Of a stretch of 64,000 nt of DNA, positions 1 through 9,285 are shown in pieces. The notes under the pieces were generated by a model. It was given only the letters and a program-made list of their open reading frames with translations. It searched no databases and had not been told where the DNA came from. Numbering within the stretch: position 1 is the first letter of the stretch; every line of letters starts with the position of its first letter. The stretch is from Nonomuraea polychroma (GTDB lineage Bacteria > Actinomycetota > Actinomycetes > Streptosporangiales > Streptosporangiaceae), in contig NZ_SAUN01000001.1 of NCBI RefSeq assembly GCF_004011505.1, forward strand, positions 5,228,501 to 5,292,500. The letters are read 5' to 3'. Made by a program: the position numbers and the translations under genes.

Positions 1-1
1 C

Positions 2-1645
2 GTCGCGGGGCGCCTCGTCGCCGACGGCGCGCCCGCGCGGCTCGCCGCCGGCGACCCCACGGTGTGGGGTGAGGACGCCGAGGCGGGGGCGGCCGGACCG
101 CCGCTCCGCGCCTCTCGCGAGCTGCTGCCCGACATGGGCAGGCTCGCGGAGCAGGCTCGTGCCGCGGGCCTGACGAACGTGGTGCTGGCCGCGACGGGCG
201 CCGCGGCACTGGCGGCTGAGGTGATCTGCGACACCGCCGACGTGCCGCTCACCGTGCTCGACACCTCCGACCCCGGACAGCTGCGGCGGGCGCTGGCCGA
301 TCCGCTGGAGTCCACGATCGTGGTGGCGGCGGGCAGTGCCGTGGAGACCGAGTGCTGCCTGCTCATTTACGAAGAGCTGTTCGCGCAGGCGGGCATCGAG
401 GCCGCGGAGCGCATCGTGGCCGTCGCCGATCCCCGCTCACCGCTGGGACAGCGGGCCCTGGAGCGCGGCTACCGCCTGGTGCCGCCGACCGGCCCCGACG
501 CGGCATCGCCGGTCGGCGGTCCCGGACCGGCACTGCCGGGGGACGTCCAGGGCGGCGCCGGGCAGCCGGCGGACGGGCAGGGCCTCGCGGGGCTGCGGGC
601 GCGCGGCCTCGGTGCGGCGCTGTCGGCCGCGGCGCTGGTGCCCAGTGCGCTGGCGGGCGCCGATGTGGCGCGGCTGCTCGACGACGCCGAGGAGGTGCTG
701 CCGCTGTTGTCGCGGGACAGCGGCAACCCCGGGCTCGCGCTCGGGGCGGCGCTCGGCGGCGCGGCACTCGGCGGCCGCGACAAGCTGCTGCTGGAGGACC
801 AGCTCTCCGCCATCGCCGGGCTGCCTGACTGGATCGAGGCGCTCGTGGCCGAGTCCACCGGCAAGCACGGCAAGGGGATCCTGCCTGTCGTCGGCGCCGA
901 CCCCAACCGCTCCCACGACGAGCTGGTCATCGCCATCGAGTCCGACGTCGGCGACGTGCGCGTGGAGGGGCCGCTGGGCGCGCAGTTCCTGGTCTGGGAG
1001 TACGCCGCCGCCACCGCCGCGCTGCTGCTGGACGTCGACCCGGCCGACCGGCCCGACGTGACCGAGCCCGCGGACAACGCAGCCGCCCTGCTGGCCCTGC
1101 CCGAGCTGCCTGCCGGCGCGCCCGCGCTGGTGGACGGCCCGGTCGAGGTGTACGGGCCGGTGACGGCCAAGGACCTCCCCGGGGTGTTCATCGAGCTGCT
1201 GCACGCGATACCGGCCGACGGCTACCTGGCGGTGACCGCCTACCTGGACAGGCTGGCGGCCTTCGACGCGCCGGTGCCGGACGGCGCCGACTTCGAGCAG
1301 ATGACCGACGCCTGGATGATGGCCGACCCGGCCACGCTGCGGGCGTTGCTGGCGCTGCGTACCGACAGGCCGGTGACGTTCGGGTGGGGGCCGCGATCGT
1401 GGCACGCGACCGGGCAATACCACAAGGGCGGGCCCCAGAACGGGGTGTTCCTGCAGATCACCGGGGCGGTGGCGGAGGACGTCACGGTCCCGGGCAAGCC
1501 TTACACGCTGGGGCGTCTCCAGCTCGCCCAGGCGCTCGGCGACCTGGAGTCGCTCGAAACGCGCGGACGGCCCGCCGTACGCCTGCATTTGACCGACCGC
1601 GCGGCAGGAGTCGCGCACCTGCTCGCAGCAGCACAGGAGGTTTGA
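2..1645 (+). CDS. pgi: Glucose-6-phosphate isomerase (5' end outside window)
   Basis: Interconverts glucose-6-phosphate and fructose-6-phosphate in the cytosol. The frame is open to the left edge (phase at base 2), so roughly 20-30 N-terminal residues are missing; the GTG at 62 is internal. The C-terminal part holds the isomerase signature near 1390-1434 (GPRSWHATGQYHKGG), which matches the RSxHSTGQxHKGG pattern of the family. The protein is the long Ala-rich actinobacterial type of about 550 residues. It stops one base before zwf, whose AGGAGG ribosome site lies inside the end of pgi, so the two are co-translated. The tkt and tal genes usual in this operon would be upstream of the window. 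Confidence 0.93.
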   Translation, partial: VAGRLVADGAPARLAAGDPTVWGEDAEAGAAGPPLRASRELLPDMGRLAEQARAAGLTNVVLAATGAAALAAEVICDTADVPLTVLDTSDPGQLRRALADPLESTIVVAAGSAVETECCLLIYEELFAQAGIEAAERIVAVADPRSPLGQRALERGYRLVPPTGPDAASPVGGPGPALPGDVQGGAGQPADGQGLAGLRARGLGAALSAAALVPSALAGADVARLLDDAEEVLPLLSRDSGNPGLALGAALGGAALGGRDKLLLEDQLSAIAGLPDWIEALVAESTGKHGKGILPVVGADPNRSHDELVIAIESDVGDVRVEGPLGAQFLVWEYAAATAALLLDVDPADRPDVTEPADNAAALLALPELPAGAPALVDGPVEVYGPVTAKDLPGVFIELLHAIPADGYLAVTAYLDRLAAFDAPVPDGADFEQMTDAWMMADPATLRALLALRTDRPVTFGWGPRSWHATGQYHKGGPQNGVFLQITGAVAEDVTVPGKPYTLGRLQLAQALGDLESLETRGRPAVRLHLTDRAAGVAHLLAAAQEV

Positions 1646-1646
1646 G

Positions 1647-3248
1647 ATGACAGAGCCTGGAGCACCCGCGGAGGAAGCCGTCACCGCGGCGGCCGCCGTC
1701 GCGGGCACCGCCACGACGGAGGATGTGGTCGCCGCCAACCCGCTGCGGGACCCGCGCGACAAGCGCCTGCCCCGGGTGGCGGGACCCTGCGTGATGGTGT
1801 TGTTCGGCGTGACCGGTGACCTGGCCAAGCGCAAGCTGCTGCCGGCCATCTACGACCTGGGGAACCGCGGGCTGCTGCCGCCGGGGTTCTCGCTGGTCGG
1901 TTTCGCCCGCCGGGATTGGAAGGACCAGGATTTCGCCCAGCTGACGCACGACGCGGTCAAGGCGCACGCCAGGACGCCGTTCCGTGAGGAGGTCTGGAAG
2001 CAGCTGCTCGAAGGCATCCATTTCGTGCCGGGCGAGTTCTCCGACGACGGAGCGTTCGACGCGCTGGCCATGGCATTGGCGGAGATCGACCAGACGCGCG
2101 GCACGGGCGGAAACTACGCGTTCTACCTGTCGGTGCCGCCGAAGTTCTTCCCGTTGGTGGTGGAGCAGCTCAAGCGGACCGGCCTCGCCGACGCGCCCGA
2201 GGGATCGTGGCGGCGGGTGGTCATCGAGAAGCCGTTCGGGCACAACCTGCAGTCGGCCCACGAGCTCAACGAGATCACCACGTCGGCCTTCCCGGAGAGC
2301 TCGATCTTCCGGATCGACCACTACCTGGGCAAGGAGACCGTCCAGAACATCATGGCGCTGAGGTTCGCCAACAACCTCTATGAGCCGATCTGGAACCGCA
2401 GCTTCGTCGACCACGTGCAGATCACGATGGCCGAGGACATCGGCATCGGCGGGCGGGCCGGCTACTACGACGGCATCGGCGCGGCCCGCGACGTGATCCA
2501 GAACCACCTGCTCCAGCTCCTCGCTCTGGTCGCAATGGAGGACCCGACCTCGTTCGAGGCCCAGGCGCTGCGCCGGGAGAAGGAGAAGGTGCTCAAGGCC
2601 GTGCGCCTGCCCTCCAACCTGGGGCTCAACACGGCGCGCGGGCAATACTCGGCGGGCTGGCAGGGCGGCGAGAAGGTCGTCGGCTACCTGCAGGAGGAGG
2701 GCATCTCGGCCGAGTCCACCACCGAGACGTACGCCGCCATCAAGCTGGAGATCGCCAACCGGCGGTGGGCGGGGGTGCCGTTCTACCTGCGTACCGGCAA
2801 ACGGCTGGGCCGCCGGGTGACGGAGGTCGCGGTGGTGTTCCAGCGCGCGCCGCACCTGCCCTTCAGCAAGGACGACACCGAGATCCTCGGCCAGAACGCG
2901 CTCGTGGTCCGCGTCCAGCCGGACGAGGGCATCACGGTGCGTTTCGGCTCGAAGGTGCCAGGAACGGCCATGGAAGTGCGCGACGTCTCCATGGACTTCG
3001 CCTACGGCGAGTCGTTCCTGGAGTCGTCGCCGGAGGCGTACGAGCGGCTCCTGCTGGACGTGATGATCGGCGACCCGCCGTTGTTCCCGCACCAGCGGGA
3101 GGTGGAGCTGTCCTGGACGATCCTCGACCCGATCGAGGAGTTCTGGGCCAGCCAGGGCCAGCCCGAGCCCTACGAATCGGGCTCGTGGGGCCCGCCGTCG
3201 GCGGACGCGATGATGGCGCGTGACGGCCGCGTGTGGAGGAGACTCTAG
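1647..3248 (+). CDS. zwf: Glucose-6-phosphate 1-dehydrogenase
   Basis: First enzyme of the oxidative pentose phosphate pathway; oxidises glucose-6-phosphate to 6-phosphogluconolactone with reduction of NAD(P). The 533-residue protein has the nucleotide-binding segment GVTGDLAKRK at about 54-63 and the active-site signature DHYLGKE near residue 224. The N-terminal 40 residues are an Ala-rich extension common in actinobacterial homologues. The ATG at 1647 follows AGGAGG at 1635-1640. The stop overlaps the GTG of opcA by one base (TAGTG), so the next gene is coupled. Confidence 0.97.
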   Translation: MTEPGAPAEEAVTAAAAVAGTATTEDVVAANPLRDPRDKRLPRVAGPCVMVLFGVTGDLAKRKLLPAIYDLGNRGLLPPGFSLVGFARRDWKDQDFAQLTHDAVKAHARTPFREEVWKQLLEGIHFVPGEFSDDGAFDALAMALAEIDQTRGTGGNYAFYLSVPPKFFPLVVEQLKRTGLADAPEGSWRRVVIEKPFGHNLQSAHELNEITTSAFPESSIFRIDHYLGKETVQNIMALRFANNLYEPIWNRSFVDHVQITMAEDIGIGGRAGYYDGIGAARDVIQNHLLQLLALVAMEDPTSFEAQALRREKEKVLKAVRLPSNLGLNTARGQYSAGWQGGEKVVGYLQEEGISAESTTETYAAIKLEIANRRWAGVPFYLRTGKRLGRRVTEVAVVFQRAPHLPFSKDDTEILGQNALVVRVQPDEGITVRFGSKVPGTAMEVRDVSMDFAYGESFLESSPEAYERLLLDVMIGDPPLFPHQREVELSWTILDPIEEFWASQGQPEPYESGSWGPPSADAMMARDGRVWRRL

Positions 3249-4162
3249 TGACGACCTTTATGCTGTCGGACACGACGGCGGGGAAGATCTCGGCGCAGCT
3301 CATGCACCTGCGCCACCAGATGGGCGCGCCCGCCATCGGCATGGTGCTGACGCTCGTGGTGGTCTGCGAGGAGCGCGACCAGTACGACGCGCTCCGCGCC
3401 GCCACCGAGGCGGCCCGCGAGCACCCCTCGCGCATCCTCGTGGTGATCAACCGTGAGGTCGACGAGCCCATCAGGCTCGACGCCGAGCTGCGCATCGGCG
3501 AGTCCACGCCGGGCGAGGTCGTGGTGCTGCGCCTGTACGGCGAGCTGACCCAGCACGCCGACTCGGTGGTCAGCCCGCTGCTGCTGCCCGACACGCCGGT
3601 CGTGGTGTGGTGGCCGGGCAAGGCCCCGGACGCGCCCTCCAAGGACGCGATCGGCGCGCTGGCGCAGCGCCGGATCACCGACGCCAGGGGCTTCGCCGAC
3701 GGCGGCGTCACGTCGCTGGTGACCAGGGCCAAGGGGTACGCCCGCGGCGACACCGACCTGGCGTGGGCCCGCCTGACGCCGTGGCGCAGCCTGCTGGCGG
3801 CCGCGTTCGACCAGCCGATGGGCAAGGTCCGCAAGGGCGTCGTGGAGGCCTCGACGGGCAATCCGAGCGCGCCGTTGCTCGCCTCCTGGCTGTCGGAGCG
3901 GCTCGGCGCGCCCATCAAGGTCGCCGACTCGGCCGGCCCCGGTCTCACCGCCGTACGCCTGCAGCTGGGCGAGGGCGAGCTGGCCGTGGTCAGGACCGAC
4001 GCCCGGCTGGCCACGCTGTCGCGGCCCGGCCAGCCGGACCGGAACGTGGCCCTGGCCAGGCGGCACACCTCGGAGCTGATGGCCGAGGAACTGCGCAGGC
4101 TCGACAGTGACGAGATCTACGAGGCGGCGGTCAAGCGGTTCGCCCGTACCTACAAGGGGTGA
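3248..4162 (+). CDS. opcA: Glucose-6-phosphate dehydrogenase assembly protein OpcA
   Basis: OpcA is the accessory protein needed for assembly or activation of glucose-6-phosphate dehydrogenase in cyanobacteria and actinobacteria. The 304-residue sequence (starting VTTFMLSDTTAGKIS) includes the conserved stretch AWARLTPWRSLLAAAFD. The GTG at 3248 shares a base with the zwf stop; an in-frame start upstream at 3233 would extend into zwf and lacks its own ribosome site. Position between zwf and pgl is the normal actinobacterial order and supports the call. Confidence 0.93.
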   Translation: MTTFMLSDTTAGKISAQLMHLRHQMGAPAIGMVLTLVVVCEERDQYDALRAATEAAREHPSRILVVINREVDEPIRLDAELRIGESTPGEVVVLRLYGELTQHADSVVSPLLLPDTPVVVWWPGKAPDAPSKDAIGALAQRRITDARGFADGGVTSLVTRAKGYARGDTDLAWARLTPWRSLLAAAFDQPMGKVRKGVVEASTGNPSAPLLASWLSERLGAPIKVADSAGPGLTAVRLQLGEGELAVVRTDARLATLSRPGQPDRNVALARRHTSELMAEELRRLDSDEIYEAAVKRFARTYKG

Positions 4163-4968
4163 CTCGGACGACCGTGGCTGAGAAAGTAGCATCTGTGAGC
4201 GTCCCCACCATCGTCGTCCACCGCAACGCCGACGTCCTGGCCAACGCGGTGGCCGCCCGGATCATCACCCGCCTGGTCGACGTGCAGTCGGCCAAGGGGT
4301 CGGCCTCGATCGTGCTGACCGGCGGCACGGTCGGCATCGCCACGCTGGCGGCCATCGCCGCCACACCGGCACGCGACGCCGTCGACTGGCGGCGCCTGGA
4401 CATCTGGTGGGGCGACGAGCGGTTCGTGCCCGCCGGCGACAAGGAGCGCAACGAGACCGGGGCCCGCGACGCCCTGCTCGACCACGTGGACGTGGACCCG
4501 GAGCGGGTGCACGTCATGCGCGGCCCCGACTCGGGCATGACGGCCGAGGAGTCCGCCGACGCCTACGCCGCCGAACTCCGGGCCGCCGCCCGTCCCGAGG
4601 ACCACGGCCCGGTGCCGAACTTCGACGTGATGCTGCTCGGCATGGGCCCCGACGCCCACGTGGCCTCGCTGTTCCCCGGCATGCCGGCCCTGTACGACAC
4701 CCGCCCGGTGGTGGCCGTCCACGGCTCCCCCAAACCGCCGCCCACCCGCATCTCCCTGACGCTGCCCGCCATCCAAGCGGCACGCGAGGTGTGGGTGGTG
4801 GCGGCCGGCGAGGAGAAGTCCGGCGCCGTCCGCCTGGCCCTGTCCCATTCGGGTCCTGTCCAGGTGCCCGCCGCCGGCGCGCGCGGACGCGGGCGGACGT
4901 TGTTCCTGCTGGACCGGGCCGCGGCGGGGAAGATCCCGCCGGGGTTGGGGCGGCTGTCGTCGCCTTGA
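4159..4968 (+). CDS. pgl: 6-phosphogluconolactonase
   Basis: Hydrolyses 6-phosphogluconolactone, the zwf product. Motifs seen are GGTVGIATL near the N-terminus, WWGDERFVP, and GMGPDAHVASLFPG around the catalytic histidine. In the last motif many homologues have DGH where this has DAH. The GTG at 4159 overlaps the opcA stop by four bases (GTGA), which favours this start over a second GTG at 4195. Last gene of the operon; the next gene is convergent with only 10 bp between stops. Confidence 0.94.
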   Translation: MTRTTVAEKVASVSVPTIVVHRNADVLANAVAARIITRLVDVQSAKGSASIVLTGGTVGIATLAAIAATPARDAVDWRRLDIWWGDERFVPAGDKERNETGARDALLDHVDVDPERVHVMRGPDSGMTAEESADAYAAELRAAARPEDHGPVPNFDVMLLGMGPDAHVASLFPGMPALYDTRPVVAVHGSPKPPPTRISLTLPAIQAAREVWVVAAGEEKSGAVRLALSHSGPVQVPAAGARGRGRTLFLLDRAAAGKIPPGLGRLSSP

Positions 4969-4978
4969 TCATCTGACC

Positions 4979-5575
4979 TCAGCCGGGCGGCGGGCCGCCG
5001 AGTTTGCATTTGAACATCTCGGCGAACCGCCGCTCGGCTATTTTCATCAGCTGGACAAGGTCGTGGTCCTGGTCCCGGGCGGGGTTGCGCTTGACGGTGA
5101 TGGTGATGAGCGAGTTGTTGGATCCACAGCGGAACCAGGCGCCCGCCTTCCGATACTGATAGAACCGGCTCTGGAAGTCGCTTATTTCTCCCTTGCCCAG
5201 CTCCTCGGGGAGTTTGACGGGATTGCGATTCTCGCCGAATTCGATGAGGTTCTCGATGACTTGCCGAGGCGCCGATTCGTAATAGCGCGTGATAAAGAGA
5301 CTCTGCTCGTCATTCGATATGACACAGCCACGTCCCTCAGGATCACGTTCGCCGGAACCCGCTTTGTACGGACCGATGTAACCCGTCAGATCGGCAACCG
5401 CGGCCTGCGGGATGAAATGGCACAGGTAGGGAGCGCCGTCGGCGACGGAGCGCCGCACAGCCACGGGACTGGGCGACGTCGGAACAGCGGGGGACTTGCC
5501 CGGCGTGCACGCGGCGATCGACATGAGCGTGGCCGCCGCGCAGAGCCACGCGATCGGGCGCCTACTTCTTCTCAT
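4979..5575 (-). CDS. Putative lipoprotein of a WXG100-like gene set
   Basis: Unrecognised 198-residue secreted lipoprotein. The start at 5575 gives MRRSRRP, a hydrophobic stretch, and a lipobox ending SIAAC at about residue 22, so it should be exported and lipid-anchored. The mature part has four further cysteines in contexts such as YLCHF, GCVIS, FRCGS and FKCKL, which could form two disulfides outside the cell. The start lies 14 bp inside the end of the 701-aa gene, so it is the last of three coupled genes. Base composition is visibly less GC-rich than the pentose-phosphate genes next door. Confidence 0.75.
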   Translation of the reverse strand: MRRSRRPIAWLCAAATLMSIAACTPGKSPAVPTSPSPVAVRRSVADGAPYLCHFIPQAAVADLTGYIGPYKAGSGERDPEGRGCVISNDEQSLFITRYYESAPRQVIENLIEFGENRNPVKLPEELGKGEISDFQSRFYQYRKAGAWFRCGSNNSLITITVKRNPARDQDHDLVQLMKIAERRFAEMFKCKLGGPPPG

Positions 5576-7667
5576 TTTCTTTGCTCTGGGCACGCATGTT
5601 GGTGACGAAATCATCAATTCCAGTGCCAACACCCTGCTGCGCGTCCGCATATCTGGTCGGCACCGTGGTGTTCTCGACGATCCAATGGGCGAAGTCGTCG
5701 TACTCATCAATGTTCATCTGATGTGGAGGCTTGACCTTCGGCGGATCGCCGATCACGAAGGACTCTTTCAGATCATTGCGCCGATATGCCCCATGAGCCA
5801 CGGCGGACGACTCGATCATTTGCTTCATCATTTCTTCGACGGCTATCTTGTTCGAGGCGGCTTCGCTGAAAGCCTTGGCGGTTTTCCCGCCGGCGTGCCC
5901 GCTCTGCCGCACAAGCCAGTCTCCCGCCTTTGCGTAGCCACCCCTGACGAAGTTCTCATAAATGCTGTCGGCTGCTTTGAGGCCCACCTTGCCCACCTGC
6001 TGGGCGAAGGGAATGGGGACGAGTCCGATACCTTCCTGGACCAGTTTCCGCAACGCCTCGTCGGCCGCGTCCGCCTCCTTGCCACGGGCGACGAGCGCCT
6101 GCCGATGGGCCTCCACCAAATGCCCCAGCACCTTGGAGTCATTCGCGATCACGTTCCCCAGCATGCCCTTGTTGCCGGTCGCAAGCGCTTCGTCGATCTT
6201 GCCTCGCATGTGCGCGATCTGCCCGAGGAGCATGGCTTGGTACCCTTTTTCGTCGGCGGCCACGTCGAGCATGACGAAATCGAGGTCGGCTCTGGTGAAG
6301 CGAGCGACGGGCTGTCCATCGACAATGGCCACGAGCTGGTCGTCCGCTCGCCGCTGATGATTTTTGTAGAAGGTCGACACGATGTCGTCGGAGTGCTCGC
6401 CGAGAATGCGTCCCATGTTGTCGCGGATGCCGGAGAGCTCATCGAGCTTCGAGGGGTCCTTCAATTCGATGTCGTTGTTGCCGTCGGACATCGACAGATG
6501 CGGCCGCACAATGTCAGAGACTATGTGCGTGGCCATGACGGCCAGCCGTTTGGAATCGGCGTCGGCACCCTTCATCGCGGCCTCCATGGCCTCGCCGAGC
6601 GATTCGCCACGATCGCCCATGGCCCACTGCGGACGCCGGTCGCGCATCAGGTATGTCAGTAGGTCACGGTTGCCGATCAGCGCTTGGGCGCGTTCTCTCG
6701 ACGTGCCGGCGAGGGACATCAGCGCGGCGATCGGGTCGGCCGTGCCGATCTCCGAAGAGCCTTGGAACGGCCGGGTGTCGATGGGAGCGGGCAGGTCGTA
6801 GAGGTCGGTGTCACGCGGCAGTGTCCACACGCGATTCCGGCGCTCCTTCATGTACTCGCGATCCCACCGGATCATGTCCTGGCCGATCGTGCTCATGAAC
6901 CACTCGCTGTAAGCCGCCTTCGGCGCGGACGCCAGGATCTGACCGAGTGACCAATATCCGGGGTTCGCCAGCCCGCCCATGTCCGGAGCCGGGATCTCCT
7001 TGCGCCCCTGCTTCTTCAGTTCCTCGATGAATCGCCGGTTGACATGCGCGTTCTTGGCCGGGTCGGTCGCCGCGGCGAGCGCCGTGCTGAGCATGGACAG
7101 CACGTCGCGATTGCGCTGCCGTAGGGCCTGCGTCGAATCGCGCCCGGCGTCGAGCTGCTTGCGCACCCGCGCTCCCATGACGAGGGGCAGTGTGGCGAGG
7201 GCCTGTGGGCCGAGTCTTTCCATCAGGGCGGTGGCGAACTGAGGGTCGGACATCCGCCCCTTGTAGGCGGCGAGCTTTTCAGCCGCGCCGGCGTCCCCGC
7301 GGGCCGCGGCCTCGAACAGTGGAGCGGCCTGCTCCGCCTCGGTGCGCACCTCGGCCGGAATCATGCGCGATTCGTTGATCCGCGTCATCCCGGACGGCAG
7401 GACCGCGCCGGCGACCGGGTTGCCGAACACGTCCACGTCGACGTTCCCGGCCTCGTACGCGAGATCGCGCCGCCGGTAGATGTCGGGCGCCTGCGCGGTC
7501 AGCCACTGGGCCACCCGGTCGATGGCCGCCACTCCGGGATGCGTGGTCTCGACCTCGTTCAGGATGGCCCGCAGCCGCCCTGCGCAATCGGCCAGGCCCT
7601 TTCCGGCATTTTGCACGCCGTATCCCAGCTGATGCATTTCCTTGGGGTCGATCGAGGAGAACGCCAT
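5562..7667 (-). CDS. Large WXG100-associated protein (DUF6571-like)
   Basis: A 701-residue, mostly helical protein without signal peptide. It begins MAFSSIDPKEMHQLG and has a WXG/LXG-like N-terminal helical region (GKGLADCAGRLRAI). I recognise no catalytic motif; a short hydrophobic Gly-rich stretch (EGIGLVPIPFAQQVGKVG) lies near residues 575-592. The ATG at 7667 overlaps the stop of the upstream small protein (TGATG), which fixes the start. Resemblance to the actinobacterial DUF6571 family is from memory and should be checked. Likely an extracellular or envelope effector or scaffold that works with its small partner upstream and the lipoprotein downstream; this role is inference. Confidence 0.7.
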   Translation of the reverse strand: MAFSSIDPKEMHQLGYGVQNAGKGLADCAGRLRAILNEVETTHPGVAAIDRVAQWLTAQAPDIYRRRDLAYEAGNVDVDVFGNPVAGAVLPSGMTRINESRMIPAEVRTEAEQAAPLFEAAARGDAGAAEKLAAYKGRMSDPQFATALMERLGPQALATLPLVMGARVRKQLDAGRDSTQALRQRNRDVLSMLSTALAAATDPAKNAHVNRRFIEELKKQGRKEIPAPDMGGLANPGYWSLGQILASAPKAAYSEWFMSTIGQDMIRWDREYMKERRNRVWTLPRDTDLYDLPAPIDTRPFQGSSEIGTADPIAALMSLAGTSRERAQALIGNRDLLTYLMRDRRPQWAMGDRGESLGEAMEAAMKGADADSKRLAVMATHIVSDIVRPHLSMSDGNNDIELKDPSKLDELSGIRDNMGRILGEHSDDIVSTFYKNHQRRADDQLVAIVDGQPVARFTRADLDFVMLDVAADEKGYQAMLLGQIAHMRGKIDEALATGNKGMLGNVIANDSKVLGHLVEAHRQALVARGKEADAADEALRKLVQEGIGLVPIPFAQQVGKVGLKAADSIYENFVRGGYAKAGDWLVRQSGHAGGKTAKAFSEAASNKIAVEEMMKQMIESSAVAHGAYRRNDLKESFVIGDPPKVKPPHQMNIDEYDDFAHWIVENTTVPTRYADAQQGVGTGIDDFVTNMRAQSKENEKK

Positions 7668-7915
7668 CAGTCCCTCGGCCCCATCACGGTCTGATTCCTG
7701 ATCGTTTCCTGCAAATGATCGATGACACCGCGCAGCGCCCGCCACATCTCCAGGCGCTGGCGGGTCAGATCACCGGCGAACGCGTCGGCGGCCGGCCCCG
7801 TCCACGTCCGCCCGCTCGACATTTGCAGCACCGGTTTGTCCAGGCAATGCCAGTGCTGGTCCGACAACTCCTGCGCACGGCGCAGCGCGTTCACCAATTC
7901 GGCCCGTGTAGGCAT
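7667..7915 (-). CDS. WXG100-like small protein
   Basis: An 82-residue helical protein of ESAT-6/WXG100 size. The central turn reads SGRTWTGPAADAFAGDL, which fits the WxG helical-hairpin pattern, flanked by two helices (LVNALRRAQELSDQH and RLEMWRALRGVIDHL). A GAGG ribosome site precedes the ATG. It is first in a three-gene unit, coupled to the 701-aa gene by TGATG. No type VII secretion ATPase (EccC) is in the window, so whether it is exported is unknown. Confidence 0.75.
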   Translation of the reverse strand: MPTRAELVNALRRAQELSDQHWHCLDKPVLQMSSGRTWTGPAADAFAGDLTRQRLEMWRALRGVIDHLQETIRNQTVMGPRD

Positions 7916-8102
7916 AGAGACCTCCCACCGAGGTGGTACGCAAGTCGCGCCTGCTGAGGCTCAAATTCGTATCGATTCACTGTGCCACGCCAGCCGTTTC
8001 TCCGTCATGCCGTCGAACGAAGCCGGTATTCCGCCAGGCGGGGACGCCGCCCCGCTCGACGAGGCGACGTTACATGCGCGTGCCGCAGACCGCGGCGGAA
8101 CC

Positions 8103-8130
8103 GCTGACCAGCCTGGAGTGCCTGGTCAGC
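8103..8130 (-). terminator. Hairpin terminator after the deaminase gene
   Basis: Nine-base perfect inverted repeat (GCTGACCAG at 8103-8111, CTGGTCAGC at 8122-8130) with a 10-nt loop, 20 bases past the stop of the deaminase gene. No U-tract, as is common in high-GC actinobacteria. It separates that gene from the WXG100-like unit. Confidence 0.55.
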
Positions 8131-8149
8131 CCGGAAGGGGTTAACGAGC

Positions 8150-9187
8150 TCACGCCCCCGCCAGCAGTCCATCGATTTCGGTGAGCATGGATCGCTTACG
8201 GTCTTCTGCCATATATGAGGCGCGCACACCGTTGCGGGCGAGCTGGGCAAGTTCGCTCTTGCCGAAGCGGAAGACTTCCGCCGCGACCCGGTATTCGTCG
8301 GCCAGCGTGGTGGCGAACATGGGCGGGTCGTCGCTGTTGAGCGTGACGTACAGGCCCTCTTCCAGCATCCGGGGCAACGGGTGGTCCTCGATGTGGGCGA
8401 TCTGGCCCGTGCACACGTTGGAGGTGGGGCAGACGTCCAGCGGGAGCTGGGTGTCGCGCAGGTGGGCGACCAGGCGAGGGTCGGCCAGGCAGTTGATGCC
8501 GTGGCCGATGCGCTCGGCCCCGTAGCCCTCGATGACCTCCCAGATCGTCTCGGGGCCGGACATCTCGCCACCGTGCGGGACGCTGTGCAGGCCGGCGGCG
8601 CGGGCGGCGGAGAACGCGGAGCGGTAGGCGTCGCGATATTTCGGGCGTTCTTGTTCGATGCCCCCGATGCCGAAACCTACCAGTGCGGCGGGAGGTTCTT
8701 GGAGGGCGTGCTCGACGGTGATCTTGGCGGCTTCCTCGCCGTACTCGCCGGGGATGTCGAAGATGTACGCCATTTCGACGCCGTGCTCGGCCAGCGAACG
8801 GCGAGCGGCCAGGTCGAGGGCCTCGGTGACCTCGCGCATGGGCATGCCGACGACATGGTGGGCGTACGGCGTGACCTGCAGCTCCACATAGCGGGCGCCC
8901 TGGGGCGCGAGGTCGCGGGCCAGGCCGAGCACCAGGGTCGCCACGTCCTCCGGCTCGCGCACCAGCTGGTTGACGGCCCGGTACACCCGGGCGAAGTGCG
9001 GGAAGTCGCGGAAGGTGTAGAAGCTGCGCAGTTCCTCCTCCGTGGTGGGGACGCCGCTGCCGGGGTGGCGGCGGGACAGCTCCAGGACGGTGGCGATGGA
9101 GGCGGAGCCGACCAGGTGGACGTGGAGCTCGACCTTGGGGAGCGCGTCGATGAAGGCGACGGTGGAAGCGTCGATGGCGGTCGTCAT
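8150..9187 (-). CDS. Adenosine/aminodeoxyfutalosine deaminase family protein
   Basis: Amidohydrolase-fold purine deaminase, 345 residues from MTTAIDASTV. Metal and substrate residues are visible: HVH at 22-24, HGGE in the middle, RIGHG, and the SDDPP loop with the metal-binding Asp. The segment HVHLVGSAS differs from the classical HxHLDGS of adenosine deaminase. In actinobacteria some members of this family deaminate 6-aminodeoxyfutalosine in menaquinone synthesis, so the substrate is open. The start at 9187 is preferred because AAGG lies about 8 bases upstream; an in-frame ATG at 9223 would add 12 residues without a clear ribosome site. Confidence 0.85.
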   Translation of the reverse strand: MTTAIDASTVAFIDALPKVELHVHLVGSASIATVLELSRRHPGSGVPTTEEELRSFYTFRDFPHFARVYRAVNQLVREPEDVATLVLGLARDLAPQGARYVELQVTPYAHHVVGMPMREVTEALDLAARRSLAEHGVEMAYIFDIPGEYGEEAAKITVEHALQEPPAALVGFGIGGIEQERPKYRDAYRSAFSAARAAGLHSVPHGGEMSGPETIWEVIEGYGAERIGHGINCLADPRLVAHLRDTQLPLDVCPTSNVCTGQIAHIEDHPLPRMLEEGLYVTLNSDDPPMFATTLADEYRVAAEVFRFGKSELAQLARNGVRASYMAEDRKRSMLTEIDGLLAGA

Positions 9188-9285
9188 GGCGACGACCTTA
9201 GGTTGGACATTTGCCGTTTTCATAGACCGAAGGCCGAAATTTCACATGAAGATGTAAGGTTTCGCATCTAGGTTACGCTAGGTCT

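Noticed and set aside
437..3092. Long minus-strand open frames opposite pgi and zwf
   Set aside because: They follow from the high GC third-position bias of the real genes; products are Arg/Pro/His-rich without family features.
9042..9271. Plus-strand frames over the deaminase gene reaching the methyltransferase promoter
   Set aside because: Antisense to a clear enzyme gene and without conservation signals.
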